This document shows positions 1-7,560 of a stretch of 32,619 nucleotides of DNA, one piece after another. Both the position numbers and the translations under genes were made by a program. How positions within the stretch are numbered: the first letter of the stretch is position 1; each line of letters opens with the position of its first letter. The stretch lies in NCBI GenBank assembly GCA_016203395.1, contig JACQMV010000049.1, positions 1 through 32,619 of the forward strand, written 5' to 3'. Below the pieces are notes generated by a model that worked only from the letters and a program-made list of their open reading frames with translations, was not told the origin of the DNA and did not search any database. Origin of the DNA: Candidatus Woesearchaeota archaeon. GTDB taxonomy: Archaea > Nanobdellota > Nanobdellia > Woesearchaeales > ARS49.

Positions 1-82
1 GACTCACTTTCTCCCCCTGAAGACTGTTCAAATTACATAATGCACTATTAGAATTTTTAACAGTTTATAAATACCAGCATAT
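1..82. other. intergenic edge of window
   Basis: This short AT-rich stretch precedes the end of the first gene. I see a TATA-like TTTATAAATA around 64-73 but no gene start that would use it. No coding region or RNA is supported here. Confidence 0.4.
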
Positions 83-1258
83 CTAATTCACCCTTCTGCC
101 AGATGAGTCCATGTTACCATACCAATGACCGGTCATTCCATCTACATTGGAAGGCGCACCTATTCTTCTACCAGATGAGTCCATGTCACCATACCAATGA
201 CCGGTCATCAACGGCATTTCCACTTCTTCAGAAGAAGGCATACACTGTTCATTTGGTGTGGCTAGTTGCACTTTCTTACGCCGCAATGGAGAAATAGTTA
301 TTGGCTTGTTCAAGTATGTTCGTATGCAATACGTACACACATCCTGCTGGCTCGCTTTCCTGCCACGTTCAAGAAAATCCATAAATCTCTCATTCTCTCG
401 CAGGATCTCTATTGGTTTGATAATTCCTTCTGGATCTTTCGTGTCAAACGTTATAGTGTGTATTTGCATGTGCATATCTGTAGGGCATGGCACCCTAAGC
501 ATGCCATCGGGTGTGACACGCACCATATAATGATTCTTTAAGTCAATTCCGCAAGGGCATTTTTTTGCTTTGCTTTTGTGCATTAAGATGTTATCTCTGC
601 CAGCATAAACAATTGGTCGCACAGCATATGCAATATAGTGTTTACTGTTTCTGCCAGCGTAATACTCGTCTGCAGTTGCAAACTGCGGCGTAAGTCCCTC
701 CTCCTCAAAGATAGCACAAACCTGTTCATGTATTTGCATCTCCTTTTCCTTTTTAATTATTAGTGTATGATGAGGCACGACTACGTTAACCTCATTCCTT
801 ATATTTTCTGCCATTGTTCTTAACGCGTTTTGCAATAGAACAGGCGAAGCATTAAATTCTGCATCATTGTGTGATGCATCAATGCCTATACATACTGTTT
901 CCAACCCGCTATCTTTGAGTCTGCGCCATAATTCAGCATCGCACTTATTTCCATTAGAATTTAATCTCGTTGTCATTCCATGAGAAGAAGCATACTTCAC
1001 TGCCTGAACCAAATGTGGCACGATAGTTGGTTCGCCTCCTGTAAACAAACAATACTTTATTCCATGAGCCACTGCTTGTTCCACAGCAGCCATTATGGTT
1101 TGCATATCCAACGCCCGCACTCTTCCTTTTGGGAAGTAAGAATTCGTGCAGCATGCAGGACATAGCGTATTGCAATCATATGTCATCTCGAGCACGATTC
1201 TTGGAACGCTGTTGCCTGTCAACTTATCACGAATACTTTCAGTCTCTTCTGCATCCAT
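83..1258 (-). CDS. radical SAM protein with C-terminal peptide repeats
   Basis: This 391-residue protein is a radical SAM enzyme. The 4Fe-4S/SAM motif CxxxCxxC is at C29, C33 and C36, followed by GGEP at residues 74-77. Later cysteines (C234, C236, C258, C308, C311) suggest an auxiliary cluster region like SPASM or twitch domains. The unusual part is the tail: a 15-residue segment starting MTGHWYG and ending DSSGRR occurs twice (351-365 and 375-389, one substitution), with a 24-residue period, at the very end of the protein. This could be a substrate-like peptide fused to its enzyme, or a binding tail. The gene lies 30 bp after the upstream gene on the same strand, so they are probably cotranscribed. 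A GGGAG about 11 nt before the ATG may be the ribosome-binding site. The reaction is unknown. The radical SAM assignment is secure. Confidence 0.9.
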   Translation of the reverse strand: MDAEETESIRDKLTGNSVPRIVLEMTYDCNTLCPACCTNSYFPKGRVRALDMQTIMAAVEQAVAHGIKYCLFTGGEPTIVPHLVQAVKYASSHGMTTRLNSNGNKCDAELWRRLKDSGLETVCIGIDASHNDAEFNASPVLLQNALRTMAENIRNEVNVVVPHHTLIIKKEKEMQIHEQVCAIFEEEGLTPQFATADEYYAGRNSKHYIAYAVRPIVYAGRDNILMHKSKAKKCPCGIDLKNHYMVRVTPDGMLRVPCPTDMHMQIHTITFDTKDPEGIIKPIEILRENERFMDFLERGRKASQQDVCTYCIRTYLNKPITISPLRRKKVQLATPNEQCMPSSEEVEMPLMTGHWYGDMDSSGRRIGAPSNVDGMTGHWYGNMDSSGRRVN

Positions 1259-1288
1259 ATTCCCAACATCTCCCAGCTGAATAAAAAC

Positions 1289-2512
1289 CTAATCATATTT
1301 TATATCGTCGTGATTAATAGGCCATTTGCTTGGATGTTCTGGTGGTTCATCATCAAACAGCGCAATTATCTTCTGCGGCAGTTTTTTTGGCATAGGCATG
1401 ATCTTACCTTTTTTCTTCGGCTCTGGCGTACTGACCTCACCATCAACCAGATGCTTAGCTGTTCCATACAAGTCTGCACCTTTGCAAAGCACTGGCATTT
1501 CTGGTTTTGGCACATCCACGACAGGCAGGTATTCAACCATTTTCTTCCCACCAGAAACTGGCTTTAGCTTGCCAAACTTGGCACTACCTTTAACATCTCC
1601 CTTATGCTCATCAAACAGCCCGAACCACGGAAGTCCTAGACTTTGATACGTTTCTATTGTTATTGGACTTTCTGGTGGCTGTTCTCCAGTTATTTGCAAA
1701 AATTGTTCACTGCTCACCAGATGAAGAGTAACACCTTCTTTTGCAGAATCACACCACACCTCAACCCCATAAGGATCAGGGTAGATGCTCTGAGTTATTT
1801 CCCCTCCACGACCAAGCCCCATTCTTTGCACATCGCACGCTCTTAACAATTTTGCATGCCCTCCTCCTGCATGAAGACAGGAAGAGTATGCCTTTTGAAG
1901 GTGTGCACCAAAAATAACTGATGTATCAGCACCCAAAGACAACCCGCCTTCTTTTAAAAGTATTCCACCTATCACGTGCTCAAGCGGTGTTTCGTCCAGA
2001 ATGAGCTTCGCTCCTTTTTTTGGCTCAAATACTGCTATCTGTATGCCTCCAAACTTTTCTTCTCCAGTAATCTGACCTTCTACTGTTTCCCCTGAACCTA
2101 ACTCTGCTGCAACAAACTGATAAATTCTTCCATCTTCTGCTTTGAATCCATCCAGCCATGGCTGAGGAGGAACCACAATATAATTCTGCTTGACAAGCTT
2201 TTCGCCAAGCTTTTCCCCTGAAACTGCATTAATCATTCCAGCACCAATAAGCAATGCTCTTGGCACTTTCTGCTCCCTGCCAAAAGACATCCACATCGCT
2301 TCGTGCTTGTACATAGGCATGAAGTATCCTGACTCCATTTCCTTTGGCACTCCTGACTTAAAATCATCTACCTTGTAAAGTGGGAATCTTCCCAGACCTG
2401 CTGGCAATGAATTTATCCGCCCTTCAGGAACTCTTACTGTTCTTTGGAAACCTATTGATAAATCACCTACACTCACATACTCTGCTTTTTTTGTTTCAAC
2501 AACTGTTCTCAT
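1289..2512 (-). CDS. conserved protein of unknown function
   Basis: This 407-residue soluble protein has no catalytic motif that I can name. Sequence blocks such as YFMPMYKHEAMWMSF, PQPWLDG, VEGQITGEEKFGG and YPDPYGVEVW resemble, from memory, a conserved hypothetical family seen in many bacteria, so transfer from bacteria is possible. I place the start at 2512, not further upstream, because a strong AGGAGG-type site (complement of 2519-2525) lies 6 nt before this ATG and a TATA-like GTATATATCA lies at 2551-2560. An upstream extension would run into the divergent AbrB-PhoU gene. It is the first gene of a likely two-gene operon with the radical SAM protein and may act with it. The C-terminal 40 residues are Lys/Pro-rich and probably flexible. 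Confidence 0.75.
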   Translation of the reverse strand: MRTVVETKKAEYVSVGDLSIGFQRTVRVPEGRINSLPAGLGRFPLYKVDDFKSGVPKEMESGYFMPMYKHEAMWMSFGREQKVPRALLIGAGMINAVSGEKLGEKLVKQNYIVVPPQPWLDGFKAEDGRIYQFVAAELGSGETVEGQITGEEKFGGIQIAVFEPKKGAKLILDETPLEHVIGGILLKEGGLSLGADTSVIFGAHLQKAYSSCLHAGGGHAKLLRACDVQRMGLGRGGEITQSIYPDPYGVEVWCDSAKEGVTLHLVSSEQFLQITGEQPPESPITIETYQSLGLPWFGLFDEHKGDVKGSAKFGKLKPVSGGKKMVEYLPVVDVPKPEMPVLCKGADLYGTAKHLVDGEVSTPEPKKKGKIMPMPKKLPQKIIALFDDEPPEHPSKWPINHDDIKYD

Positions 2513-2518
2513 TTTGAT

Positions 2519-2525
2519 TACCTCC
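2519..2525 (-). promoter_or_regulatory. strong ribosome-binding site
   Basis: The complement reads GGAGGTA and lies 6 nt before the ATG at 2512. It fixes the start of the 407-residue gene and rules out the longer upstream reading. Confidence 0.7.
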
Positions 2526-2550
2526 AATATGAGTAGTGTAATACTGTGCT

Positions 2551-2560
2551 TGATATATAC
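2551..2560 (-). promoter_or_regulatory. TATA box for the unknown/radical SAM operon
   Basis: The complement reads GTATATATCA, about 40 nt before the ATG at 2512. Transcription would start near 2525-2528, leaving a short leader that contains the ribosome-binding site. Confidence 0.45.
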
Positions 2561-2585
2561 TTTTCCTGTGTAAACCACACAATGA

Positions 2586-2599
2586 TACACAGTTGTGTA
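2586..2599. promoter_or_regulatory. inverted repeat between divergent promoters
   Basis: The inverted repeat TACACA-GT-TGTGTA has 6-bp arms. It lies between the two divergent TATA boxes at 2551-2560 and 2611-2620. It is a candidate operator, perhaps for the adjacent AbrB-domain protein, but nothing in the sequence proves which protein binds. Confidence 0.3.
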
Positions 2600-2610
2600 C
2601 TCAGATATCT

Positions 2611-2620
2611 TTTTATATAC
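2611..2620 (+). promoter_or_regulatory. TATA box of the AbrB-PhoU gene
   Basis: TTTTATATAC is centred about 24 nt before the ATG at 2639, and there is no ribosome-binding site in between. This is the spacing of a leaderless archaeal promoter. Confidence 0.55.
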
Positions 2621-2638
2621 CGCTAATCTTCCAAGTTC

Positions 2639-3538
2639 ATGAAGAGACGAATTGTCCAACATGGTTCCAGCTCCCTGACAGTCACACTGCCTTACAGCTG
2701 GGCACAACAGTTTAACCTTAAGAAAGGAGACGAGCTAGAGGCAGATATTCGTGGTAATTCAGTTGTGTTCTCTACAGCCAAAGCAAAAGGTTCTGCTAAA
2801 AAAGAAGTGGAGGTTTCACAATTCGGCGTGTTTACAAAGAACAACCTTAGCCAGGTTTACCAACTTGGCTATGATGAAGTTATTATCTACCTTGACAACG
2901 AAACTGGTGTTGAGGACATTAAACAAAGAATAGCCGAATGTCTGGGTTTTGAAATTATCAACATAAACGAAAGAACTATTGAGATTAGAAGCATTGCCCA
3001 CACGCTTGAGCAGGATTTTGATGTGCTGTTACGCAAAACATTTCTCATAACAAAACAAATGGGCGATGAACTATTTAAAGCCCTCAAGGATTCTGAGTTC
3101 TCCAAGCTTAAAAACATACGCACACTTGAATCACTGAATAACAAGTTCGTGCTTGCCTGCATACGCATTCTAAACAAGAGAGGATATTCAAATCCTGATA
3201 GAACTATGCAAATGTATGATATGCTGAAACTTATAGAAAGATTTTGTGATGAATTCAAGCATATTTGTGACATTAAATACACCCGTGCGCTGGACAAACG
3301 AATATTATCCTTTTTTGACAACCTGCTGAAATATTATGATAATTTTTATCAACTGTTTTATAAATTTAGCGTGCAGGGAAAAAAGAAGGTGTATCTTGAT
3401 AGAAAAGAATTACTACAGTCGGCCCATAAATTACTTCAGAACACTAAAGCAGAAGACACTGTTGCACTACACCACCTTCTTGCTGCACTTGACAAAGCTT
3501 ATGATGCTGCTGGAGAATACTTCACTATGATTCTCTGA
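2639..3538 (+). CDS. AbrB-domain PhoU-like regulator
   Basis: The first roughly 45 residues (RRIVQHGSSSLTVTLPYSW, then LKKGDELE) form a SpoVT/AbrB swapped-hairpin DNA-binding domain. The rest (about 100-295) is helical with Glu/Asp-rich segments and matches PhoU-type helical-bundle proteins. Such AbrB-PhoU fusions are common in archaea and are annotated as phosphate uptake regulators; no Pst transporter is nearby, so the phosphate role is inferred from the family only. The gene is preceded by a leaderless-type promoter and is divergent from the 407-residue gene. Its 3' end overlaps the converging kinase-like gene by 14 bp. Confidence 0.8.
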   Translation: MKRRIVQHGSSSLTVTLPYSWAQQFNLKKGDELEADIRGNSVVFSTAKAKGSAKKEVEVSQFGVFTKNNLSQVYQLGYDEVIIYLDNETGVEDIKQRIAECLGFEIININERTIEIRSIAHTLEQDFDVLLRKTFLITKQMGDELFKALKDSEFSKLKNIRTLESLNNKFVLACIRILNKRGYSNPDRTMQMYDMLKLIERFCDEFKHICDIKYTRALDKRILSFFDNLLKYYDNFYQLFYKFSVQGKKKVYLDRKELLQSAHKLLQNTKAEDTVALHHLLAALDKAYDAAGEYFTMIL

Positions 3539-4988
3539 CAAAGGTTTTTGCACTAGCATGAAGATACGCAACTTTAGAAGACTTGATAATTAATGACAAC
3601 ACCTCACGCCGGAATTCATGCATTAAACCACTATATCTTTGCAGTTCAGGTACGAGATCCTTACCAGTTAATCTGCTGAATTCCTGCAAATGCCATGCTG
3701 CCCTATGCTTTCTTTCGTCTGAAGGCCCGAACTCCTCCTGAGTCCATACCTGATCTGCTATCTTCATTGCATGCCCTACAGCTTGCCAGATTGCAACTGT
3801 TCTGTTATAGTTGGATTGTGTACACTTTGAATGAGCAACCTGATTATATGCAGTTAGGTAAGCACGACTCCAAGCATCATAAAGATCATCTTTAATTGCC
3901 TCTCTGAAAGGAGCAATGCTTAATCCAAACAAAGCAAACATTGCCTCGTCTTCAGCACTACTTCCAAGCCGAGCAAGCTCAAAATCATATATAGTTATGT
4001 CTCCAGTGTTAATACCCAGTCGCACGTTTGCAGCAGTCATATCACCATGAACAAATCCATTTCTTTGCGTAATAACCTCCTCAAGCTGCGACAAACTCCT
4101 GCTGGTAGTTTGCAATCCAAAAGGTTGCCAGAATCTCTCTTTGAATACCTGAGTCATTGGCTGGTATTCCAAGCACAACCCATATTTTTCTGCCTTGCCA
4201 AGATTTTCTGTAATCAGCACCTGAATTCTAGCCAAACACTTAAGAACCCTACACCCTGTTTCCACAAGCGTAAACGGGCTATACGCGCCTGTCTTTATTT
4301 TTTCTGCAAGATCTGCCTGCCCTGTGTGCAAAGAAGCCATATCACCATTAATACAGAAAAGACCATACTTATTTGAGAACTCTTCAGGGTGCTCATCAGT
4401 TAAAAGGCGAAGGCAAGGCAATCCAAGCTCCATGCACAAGAGATTTAATGCCATATCCTTTCTAGCCAAATTCAACTTATCGCCATATTCCTTAATATAT
4501 ATACTGCCATCCTTTCTGCCATCTCTATCCTCGCAAGTATAATGTATAACTGCCTGTGGAATCCGAGTTGACTTAACTTTCTTCACTAAACTTTCAACAC
4601 GCACATCTCTTAATCGCATATTCTTTTCTAAATAACTAATAAGCCGAGTAATGAAATCTCCCTCTGGATTGTAAAGCACCTGACCATCTTTTATATCATA
4701 AAAAACTCCTTTAGAACTTAACTTTGCTTTAAAGACAGGATGCTTCTTTTTTTCAGCCGAAGAAGATAAAACTGTTCTGTAAGGGGCCGAGCCCTTTAAG
4801 TACCGAGGCGACTGCGATAGCCGCTCTGCAGGTTCACCTAATGTCAACGGGTCTCCAAAAGTCAGTCCTGCTTTCAAAGGCACATCGTCTTCCAAAGCAA
4901 TATGAAATGCTAACACGTCGTCCCTGTCAAGCTGTCCGGTAACACTAGCCAACACTGTTCCGTCTAGTGCATCAAACGCTTTGCTCAT
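3525..4988 (-). CDS. aminoglycoside phosphotransferase/kinase-like protein
   Basis: The 487-residue product has a C-terminal kinase-like fold of the APH type. A likely ATP-binding lysine sits in IYIKEYG (about residue 165), the catalytic loop reads VHGDMTAANV (about 313-322), and the metal-binding Asp is in IYDFELARLG (about 333-342). The N-terminal 120 residues are not recognised. A start at 4988 is chosen because a TATA-like ACTTTATATT (complement of 5011-5020) lies 27 nt upstream; the longer reading would overlap the divergent RdgB gene. The substrate is unknown: relatives phosphorylate small molecules, sugars on proteins, or lipids. A role in antibiotic resistance should not be assumed. 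The 3' end overlaps the AbrB-PhoU gene by 14 bp. Confidence 0.7.
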   Translation of the reverse strand: MSKAFDALDGTVLASVTGQLDRDDVLAFHIALEDDVPLKAGLTFGDPLTLGEPAERLSQSPRYLKGSAPYRTVLSSSAEKKKHPVFKAKLSSKGVFYDIKDGQVLYNPEGDFITRLISYLEKNMRLRDVRVESLVKKVKSTRIPQAVIHYTCEDRDGRKDGSIYIKEYGDKLNLARKDMALNLLCMELGLPCLRLLTDEHPEEFSNKYGLFCINGDMASLHTGQADLAEKIKTGAYSPFTLVETGCRVLKCLARIQVLITENLGKAEKYGLCLEYQPMTQVFKERFWQPFGLQTTSRSLSQLEEVITQRNGFVHGDMTAANVRLGINTGDITIYDFELARLGSSAEDEAMFALFGLSIAPFREAIKDDLYDAWSRAYLTAYNQVAHSKCTQSNYNRTVAIWQAVGHAMKIADQVWTQEEFGPSDERKHRAAWHLQEFSRLTGKDLVPELQRYSGLMHEFRREVLSLIIKSSKVAYLHASAKTFVRES

Positions 4989-5066
4989 AACACATGATAT
5001 GCCTGCGGATAATATAAAGTTGATGTTCTGAAAAAGATTAAATATCCCTTCCTTTAACTCATTATT

Positions 5067-5678
5067 ATGAAAGACGTTATTTTTATTACAGGCAACGAGC
5101 ACAAGTTTGAGGAATTTTGCAAGTGGATACACTCAGTAAAGCTAAAAAGAAAGAACATTAATCTGCCGGAATTGCAAGGCCTTCCTGAAGAAATAGCAAA
5201 AGAAAAAGCAAAACTTGCCTGCAGCATACTAAAAAAACCCTGTTTTGTTGATGATACATCATTAGTATTCAAATCCTGGAAAAGCTTGCCAGGACCATAC
5301 ATAAAATACTTTCTTCAGGAATTAGGAGTAAAAAAACTAAGCAGATTACTGCACGAAACAGGTAATGATTACCGCGCCACAGCAATAACAGTCATTGGCT
5401 ATTGCGAACCGAATAAGCATCCTGAAGCGATATCAGGCAAAACACAAGGAAGGATAGTAAAACCAACAGGACCTCAAAATTTTGGCTACGACTCAATATT
5501 CAAGCCCAACAACAGCAATAAAACTCAAGCACAGATGACCAAAGAAGAAAAATCAAAGCACTCTTGCAGAATGAAAGCAATAAAGAAATTTGAAAGTTTT
5601 CTGAAACAAAAACGTAATGCGAGGAGCAGGATAAGCAGAAAAGGTGCGAAGAAGGGTTTAAATAAGCGCAAACCATAA
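5067..5678 (+). CDS. rdgB: XTP/dITP pyrophosphatase, RdgB/HAM1 family
   Basis: This enzyme removes non-canonical purine nucleotides (ITP, XTP and deoxy forms) by hydrolysis to the monophosphate and pyrophosphate. The family motifs are in order: ITGNEHKFEEF at residues 7-17, the acidic metal site FVDDTSLVF near 60, LPGPYIKYF near 74, FGYDSIFKP near 138, and KSKHSCRMKA near 162, a variant of the usual KxxxSHRxxA. The last 25 residues are a very basic extension (Lys/Arg-rich) beyond the normal end, perhaps binding nucleic acid. A TTAAATAT element about 25 nt upstream suggests a leaderless transcript. The metallopeptidase gene follows 25 bp later. Confidence 0.9.
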   Translation: MKDVIFITGNEHKFEEFCKWIHSVKLKRKNINLPELQGLPEEIAKEKAKLACSILKKPCFVDDTSLVFKSWKSLPGPYIKYFLQELGVKKLSRLLHETGNDYRATAITVIGYCEPNKHPEAISGKTQGRIVKPTGPQNFGYDSIFKPNNSNKTQAQMTKEEKSKHSCRMKAIKKFESFLKQKRNARSRISRKGAKKGLNKRKP

Positions 5679-5703
5679 ATAAGCGACAGATACTTTCTAT
5701 TAT

Positions 5704-6186
5704 ATGAACATTGAAGAGATATTTCAAAAGGTCAAAAGTGCGTTTCCAGAAATAAATTCAAGAATTATCGTCTATGGCAAAAGATCGTTTATGTCTAGCT
5801 CTCCATTAACCGGCAACATTTATTATAATCAGAAAGATATTGAACAAAAAAGGTTTTCAATAGAAGCATTGAAAGGTGCACTTGCACATGAGCTGGCACA
5901 TCAAATAGCATATAAGAAGATAGGACTTGTCGGTCGACTATTCTTTAAACTGCGATATCGTCTAAGTAAGAAATACAAAAGAGAAAGTGAAATAATTGCA
6001 GACGAAGTAGCTGTTAAAAGGGGCTTCGGAAAGAACCTCATTCAGCTAACAACCGAATATCAAAAAAAGTTCGGAAGGCGCAGATTTGACGAAAGAATCA
6101 AGCCATTTCATTTGACGGTTTATGAAATCCGAGCAATGATGCAAAAGAAAGCTAAACCAGTACGTCTTACTCAGACCCTTTTATGA
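5704..6186 (+). CDS. small zinc metallopeptidase, M48-like
   Basis: The 160-residue protein carries the zincin motif HELAH at residues 62-66 within ALAHELAHQIAY, and a downstream ESEIIADE (94-101) that can supply the third zinc ligand in the M48 ExxxAD pattern. Unlike HtpX-type M48 enzymes there are no clear transmembrane helices, only a short hydrophobic stretch near 73-81, so this is a minimal, probably soluble, form. It lies 25 bp after rdgB on the same strand and may be cotranscribed. Substrates are unknown. A SprT- or WrbA-type classification is less likely given the glutamate position. Confidence 0.75.
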   Translation: MNIEEIFQKVKSAFPEINSRIIVYGKRSFMSSSPLTGNIYYNQKDIEQKRFSIEALKGALAHELAHQIAYKKIGLVGRLFFKLRYRLSKKYKRESEIIADEVAVKRGFGKNLIQLTTEYQKKFGRRRFDERIKPFHLTVYEIRAMMQKKAKPVRLTQTLL

Positions 6187-6212
6187 GTTTCCAATCAGGC
6201 AAATGAGTTATC

Positions 6213-6229
6213 TGACCGTGGGATTCCCG
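6213..6229. terminator. possible hairpin between converging genes
   Basis: ACC-GT-GGGA-T-TCCC-GGT can fold with ACC/GGT and GGGA/TCCC pairs and a 2-nt bulge. It lies between the converging metallopeptidase and MazF genes. It is not followed by a clear T tract, so a terminator role is only a guess. Confidence 0.2.
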
Positions 6230-6275
6230 GTGTTTGATGGGCATAGTTTAGATTTCCCAACTTCCCTGCATATTC

Positions 6276-6602
6276 TCACTTAAGTCCTTCTAACTTTTCA
6301 ATAAGCGCAGAGTATAATTCCTTCTTTTTTTTTGGATGCAGCTGAAACAAAACCTTTTCTACCAGCTTATCCGATATTGTGAAAATGTAATTGAGCTTTA
6401 TTACACTATCCTTTATTGCGCCATCTTCCTTAGTCAGTTTTATTCCCTTCATTTCAACGTTGCTTGTAATACCTGCTACAACTAGGTTATCAAACTCCTG
6501 AAAAAGCACAACTGCCGGCCTTTTTTTGACTTCAAAAGTGTCAGTGAACTGCAAGTTTGCTAGAACAACATCTCCTGAGCTAAGCACGCTCCCACCCTTC
6601 AT
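6276..6602 (-). CDS. MazF/PemK-type toxin
   Basis: The 108-residue protein fits the MazF/PemK/ChpA family of ribosome-independent mRNA endonucleases. It has the N-terminal SSGDVVLANLQFTD strand pair, the KKRPAVVLF segment with the conserved RPAVVL motif, and an Ile/Val-rich beta core (VVAGITSNVE) at normal length. The start overlaps the antitoxin gene by 23 bp on the same strand, the usual antitoxin-first arrangement with translational coupling. It is the first of three toxin-antitoxin modules in this island and the only one with a MazF toxin. Confidence 0.85.
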   Translation of the reverse strand: MKGGSVLSSGDVVLANLQFTDTFEVKKRPAVVLFQEFDNLVVAGITSNVEMKGIKLTKEDGAIKDSVIKLNYIFTISDKLVEKVLFQLHPKKKKELYSALIEKLEGLK

Positions 6603-6807
6603 CTTCCTTATTATCCCAAAGCGCTCTCATTTTGGGTTGCTGCACCTTATGAAGAAATTCATCATACTGATTATGTTGTTTAACCTTCTTGAAAACGTCT
6701 ACCATCTTAATAATCAGTTCATTGTAAGTCTGACGAGGATGTTGCTTCACTTTCTTTAAAGTAGCAACCACTCTCTTATCCAACTGTATTGTTGTAGCAT
6801 CTGCCAT
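6580..6807 (-). CDS. ribbon-helix-helix-like antitoxin of MazF module
   Basis: This 75-residue protein starts with a short basic strand (TTIQLDKRVVATLKKV) followed by two helices (TYNELIIKMVDVFKKV), a pattern of ribbon-helix-helix DNA-binding antitoxins. The acidic, Trp-containing tail (WDNKEDEGWERA) is the likely toxin-wrapping part. I choose the ATG at 6807 because a TATA box (complement of 6840-6849) lies about 33-40 nt upstream; a longer reading has an implausible Cys-rich N-terminus. The gene probably represses its own promoter. Confidence 0.8.
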   Translation of the reverse strand: MADATTIQLDKRVVATLKKVKQHPRQTYNELIIKMVDVFKKVKQHNQYDEFLHKVQQPKMRALWDNKEDEGWERA

Positions 6808-6839
6808 TATATATTCACTATAGACAGTTAATGGTTTAT

Positions 6840-6849
6840 TATATATAAA
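6840..6849 (-). promoter_or_regulatory. TATA box of MazF module
   Basis: The complement TTTATATATA lies upstream of the antitoxin ATG at 6807. It falls at the start of the segment that is duplicated next to tRNA-Leu at 8024. Confidence 0.45.
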
Positions 6850-6895
6850 GCTTGTCATACGCCCGTCACATTTATTGCAATACAGATGGCACGAT
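6841..6895 (+). repeat. direct repeat, copy 1 (tRNA-Leu flank duplicate)
   Basis: About 45 of 56 aligned positions match 8024-8079, including ATATATAAAGCT and GTCATACGC. The second copy runs into the 3' part of tRNA-Leu. Here the tRNA-like part is decayed (CAATACAGATGGCACGAT against CAATGCGGATGGCAGGAT). The pair encloses the RelE and RelE/ParE modules. Confidence 0.65.
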
Positions 6896-6931
6896 AAACA
6901 GGAGAGATAAGAAGCAAAGCCAGTACGAACA

Positions 6932-7180
6932 CTACTGTTCATCTTTATGATACAAATCCAGAAGTAGTATTTCGTCCTTTTCCTTGAAATAAGCGCACGA
7001 AATCCTAAATGGAGCCATGTAAATCTCTCGCGTGCCTTTTCTTGTGCACCTCATTGGTTTACCTATTTCAGGAGTATTTCTTATTTTTTCCAGCTGTTTT
7101 GCAATTCGCTCTCTCAAAACAGTGTCCTTTATTTTGCATACAGTTTTATACCAAGATTTCGTTGTAGCTAACTTAGTCAT
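6932..7180 (-). CDS. RelE-superfamily toxin
   Basis: The 82-residue product has the RelE/YoeB/YafQ layout: an N-terminal helical hairpin (VLRERIAKQLEKIRNTP), then a strand series GKPMRCTRKGTREIYMAPFR, ISCAYFKE, ILLLDLYHKDEQ. Basic residues in the central strands and the final helix are those usually needed for ribosome-dependent mRNA cleavage. Its ATG overlaps the stop codon of the upstream antitoxin frame (ATGA), the normal RelB-RelE coupling. The reading frame is intact although the antitoxin frame upstream is interrupted. Confidence 0.85.
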   Translation of the reverse strand: MTKLATTKSWYKTVCKIKDTVLRERIAKQLEKIRNTPEIGKPMRCTRKGTREIYMAPFRISCAYFKEKDEILLLDLYHKDEQ

Positions 7181-7443
7181 TTCCGCAGTTCTTTCAAATA
7201 ATCGTTAAAATCAACAGTCCTGAACTTTCCCTGCTCGTATTCCTTCCACGCTTCTTCAGTTCTTCTAGCAAACTCAATATCCTCTGCTAGTTGTTTGGAA
7301 AGAGAATCTGCTTTTTTGAGAATAATTCTTTCTTTATCCTTAATCATCAACACCTTTTGCCCTGCAGGATATTACTTTCTCATCTCAGAGGGGATTACTA
7401 TCTGTCCTTTAGTGCTTACAGTCTCTATGGCAATTATTTCCAT
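7177..7443 (-). pseudogene. AbrB/MazE-type antitoxin interrupted by a stop codon
   Basis: Reading this strand gives 23 residues (TVSTKGQIVIPSEMRK) that match the start of an AbrB/MazE DNA-binding domain, then TAA at 7372-7374, then 65 further in-frame residues. These continue the same domain (YPAGQKVLMIKDKERIILKK) and carry a typical antitoxin tail (EEAWKEYEQGKF, then YLKELRK). In intact relatives a lysine is usual at the stop position, so one AAA-to-TAA change explains it. Translation could restart at the ATG at 7347 to give a 56-residue product that has the toxin-binding tail but only part of the DNA-binding fold. The ATGA overlap with relE is kept. Function is uncertain. Confidence 0.75.
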
Positions 7444-7468
7444 AAAGCTGGTAAGCCATAACTTACTT

Positions 7469-7492
7469 ATGAGGATTGCTATGAGGATTGCA
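7469..7492. repeat. 12-bp tandem duplication
   Basis: ATGAGGATTGCT and ATGAGGATTGCA are adjacent, upstream of the interrupted antitoxin. This may be replication slippage. Confidence 0.6.
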
Positions 7493-7530
7493 GGATTCGG
7501 AAAGTAAACAAAGAGAACAGACCAGATGCA

Positions 7531-7540
7531 TTTATATACT
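7531..7540 (+). promoter_or_regulatory. TATA box of third toxin-antitoxin module
   Basis: TTTATATACT is centred about 26 nt before the ATG at 7561, with no ribosome-binding site. This fits a leaderless transcript. Confidence 0.55.
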
Positions 7541-7560
7541 GAAAAACTCTTTTATCACAT

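Noticed and set aside
3525-4988. Antibiotic-resistance aminoglycoside phosphotransferase
   Set aside because: Only the general kinase-like fold motifs are visible. The long unrelated N-terminus and the archaeal context give no support for that substrate.
7372-7374. Recoded stop codon in the AbrB-type antitoxin
   Set aside because: The codon is TAA. Known archaeal recoding uses TAG (pyrrolysine) or TGA (selenocysteine), and no recoding element is visible, so a plain nonsense change is simpler.
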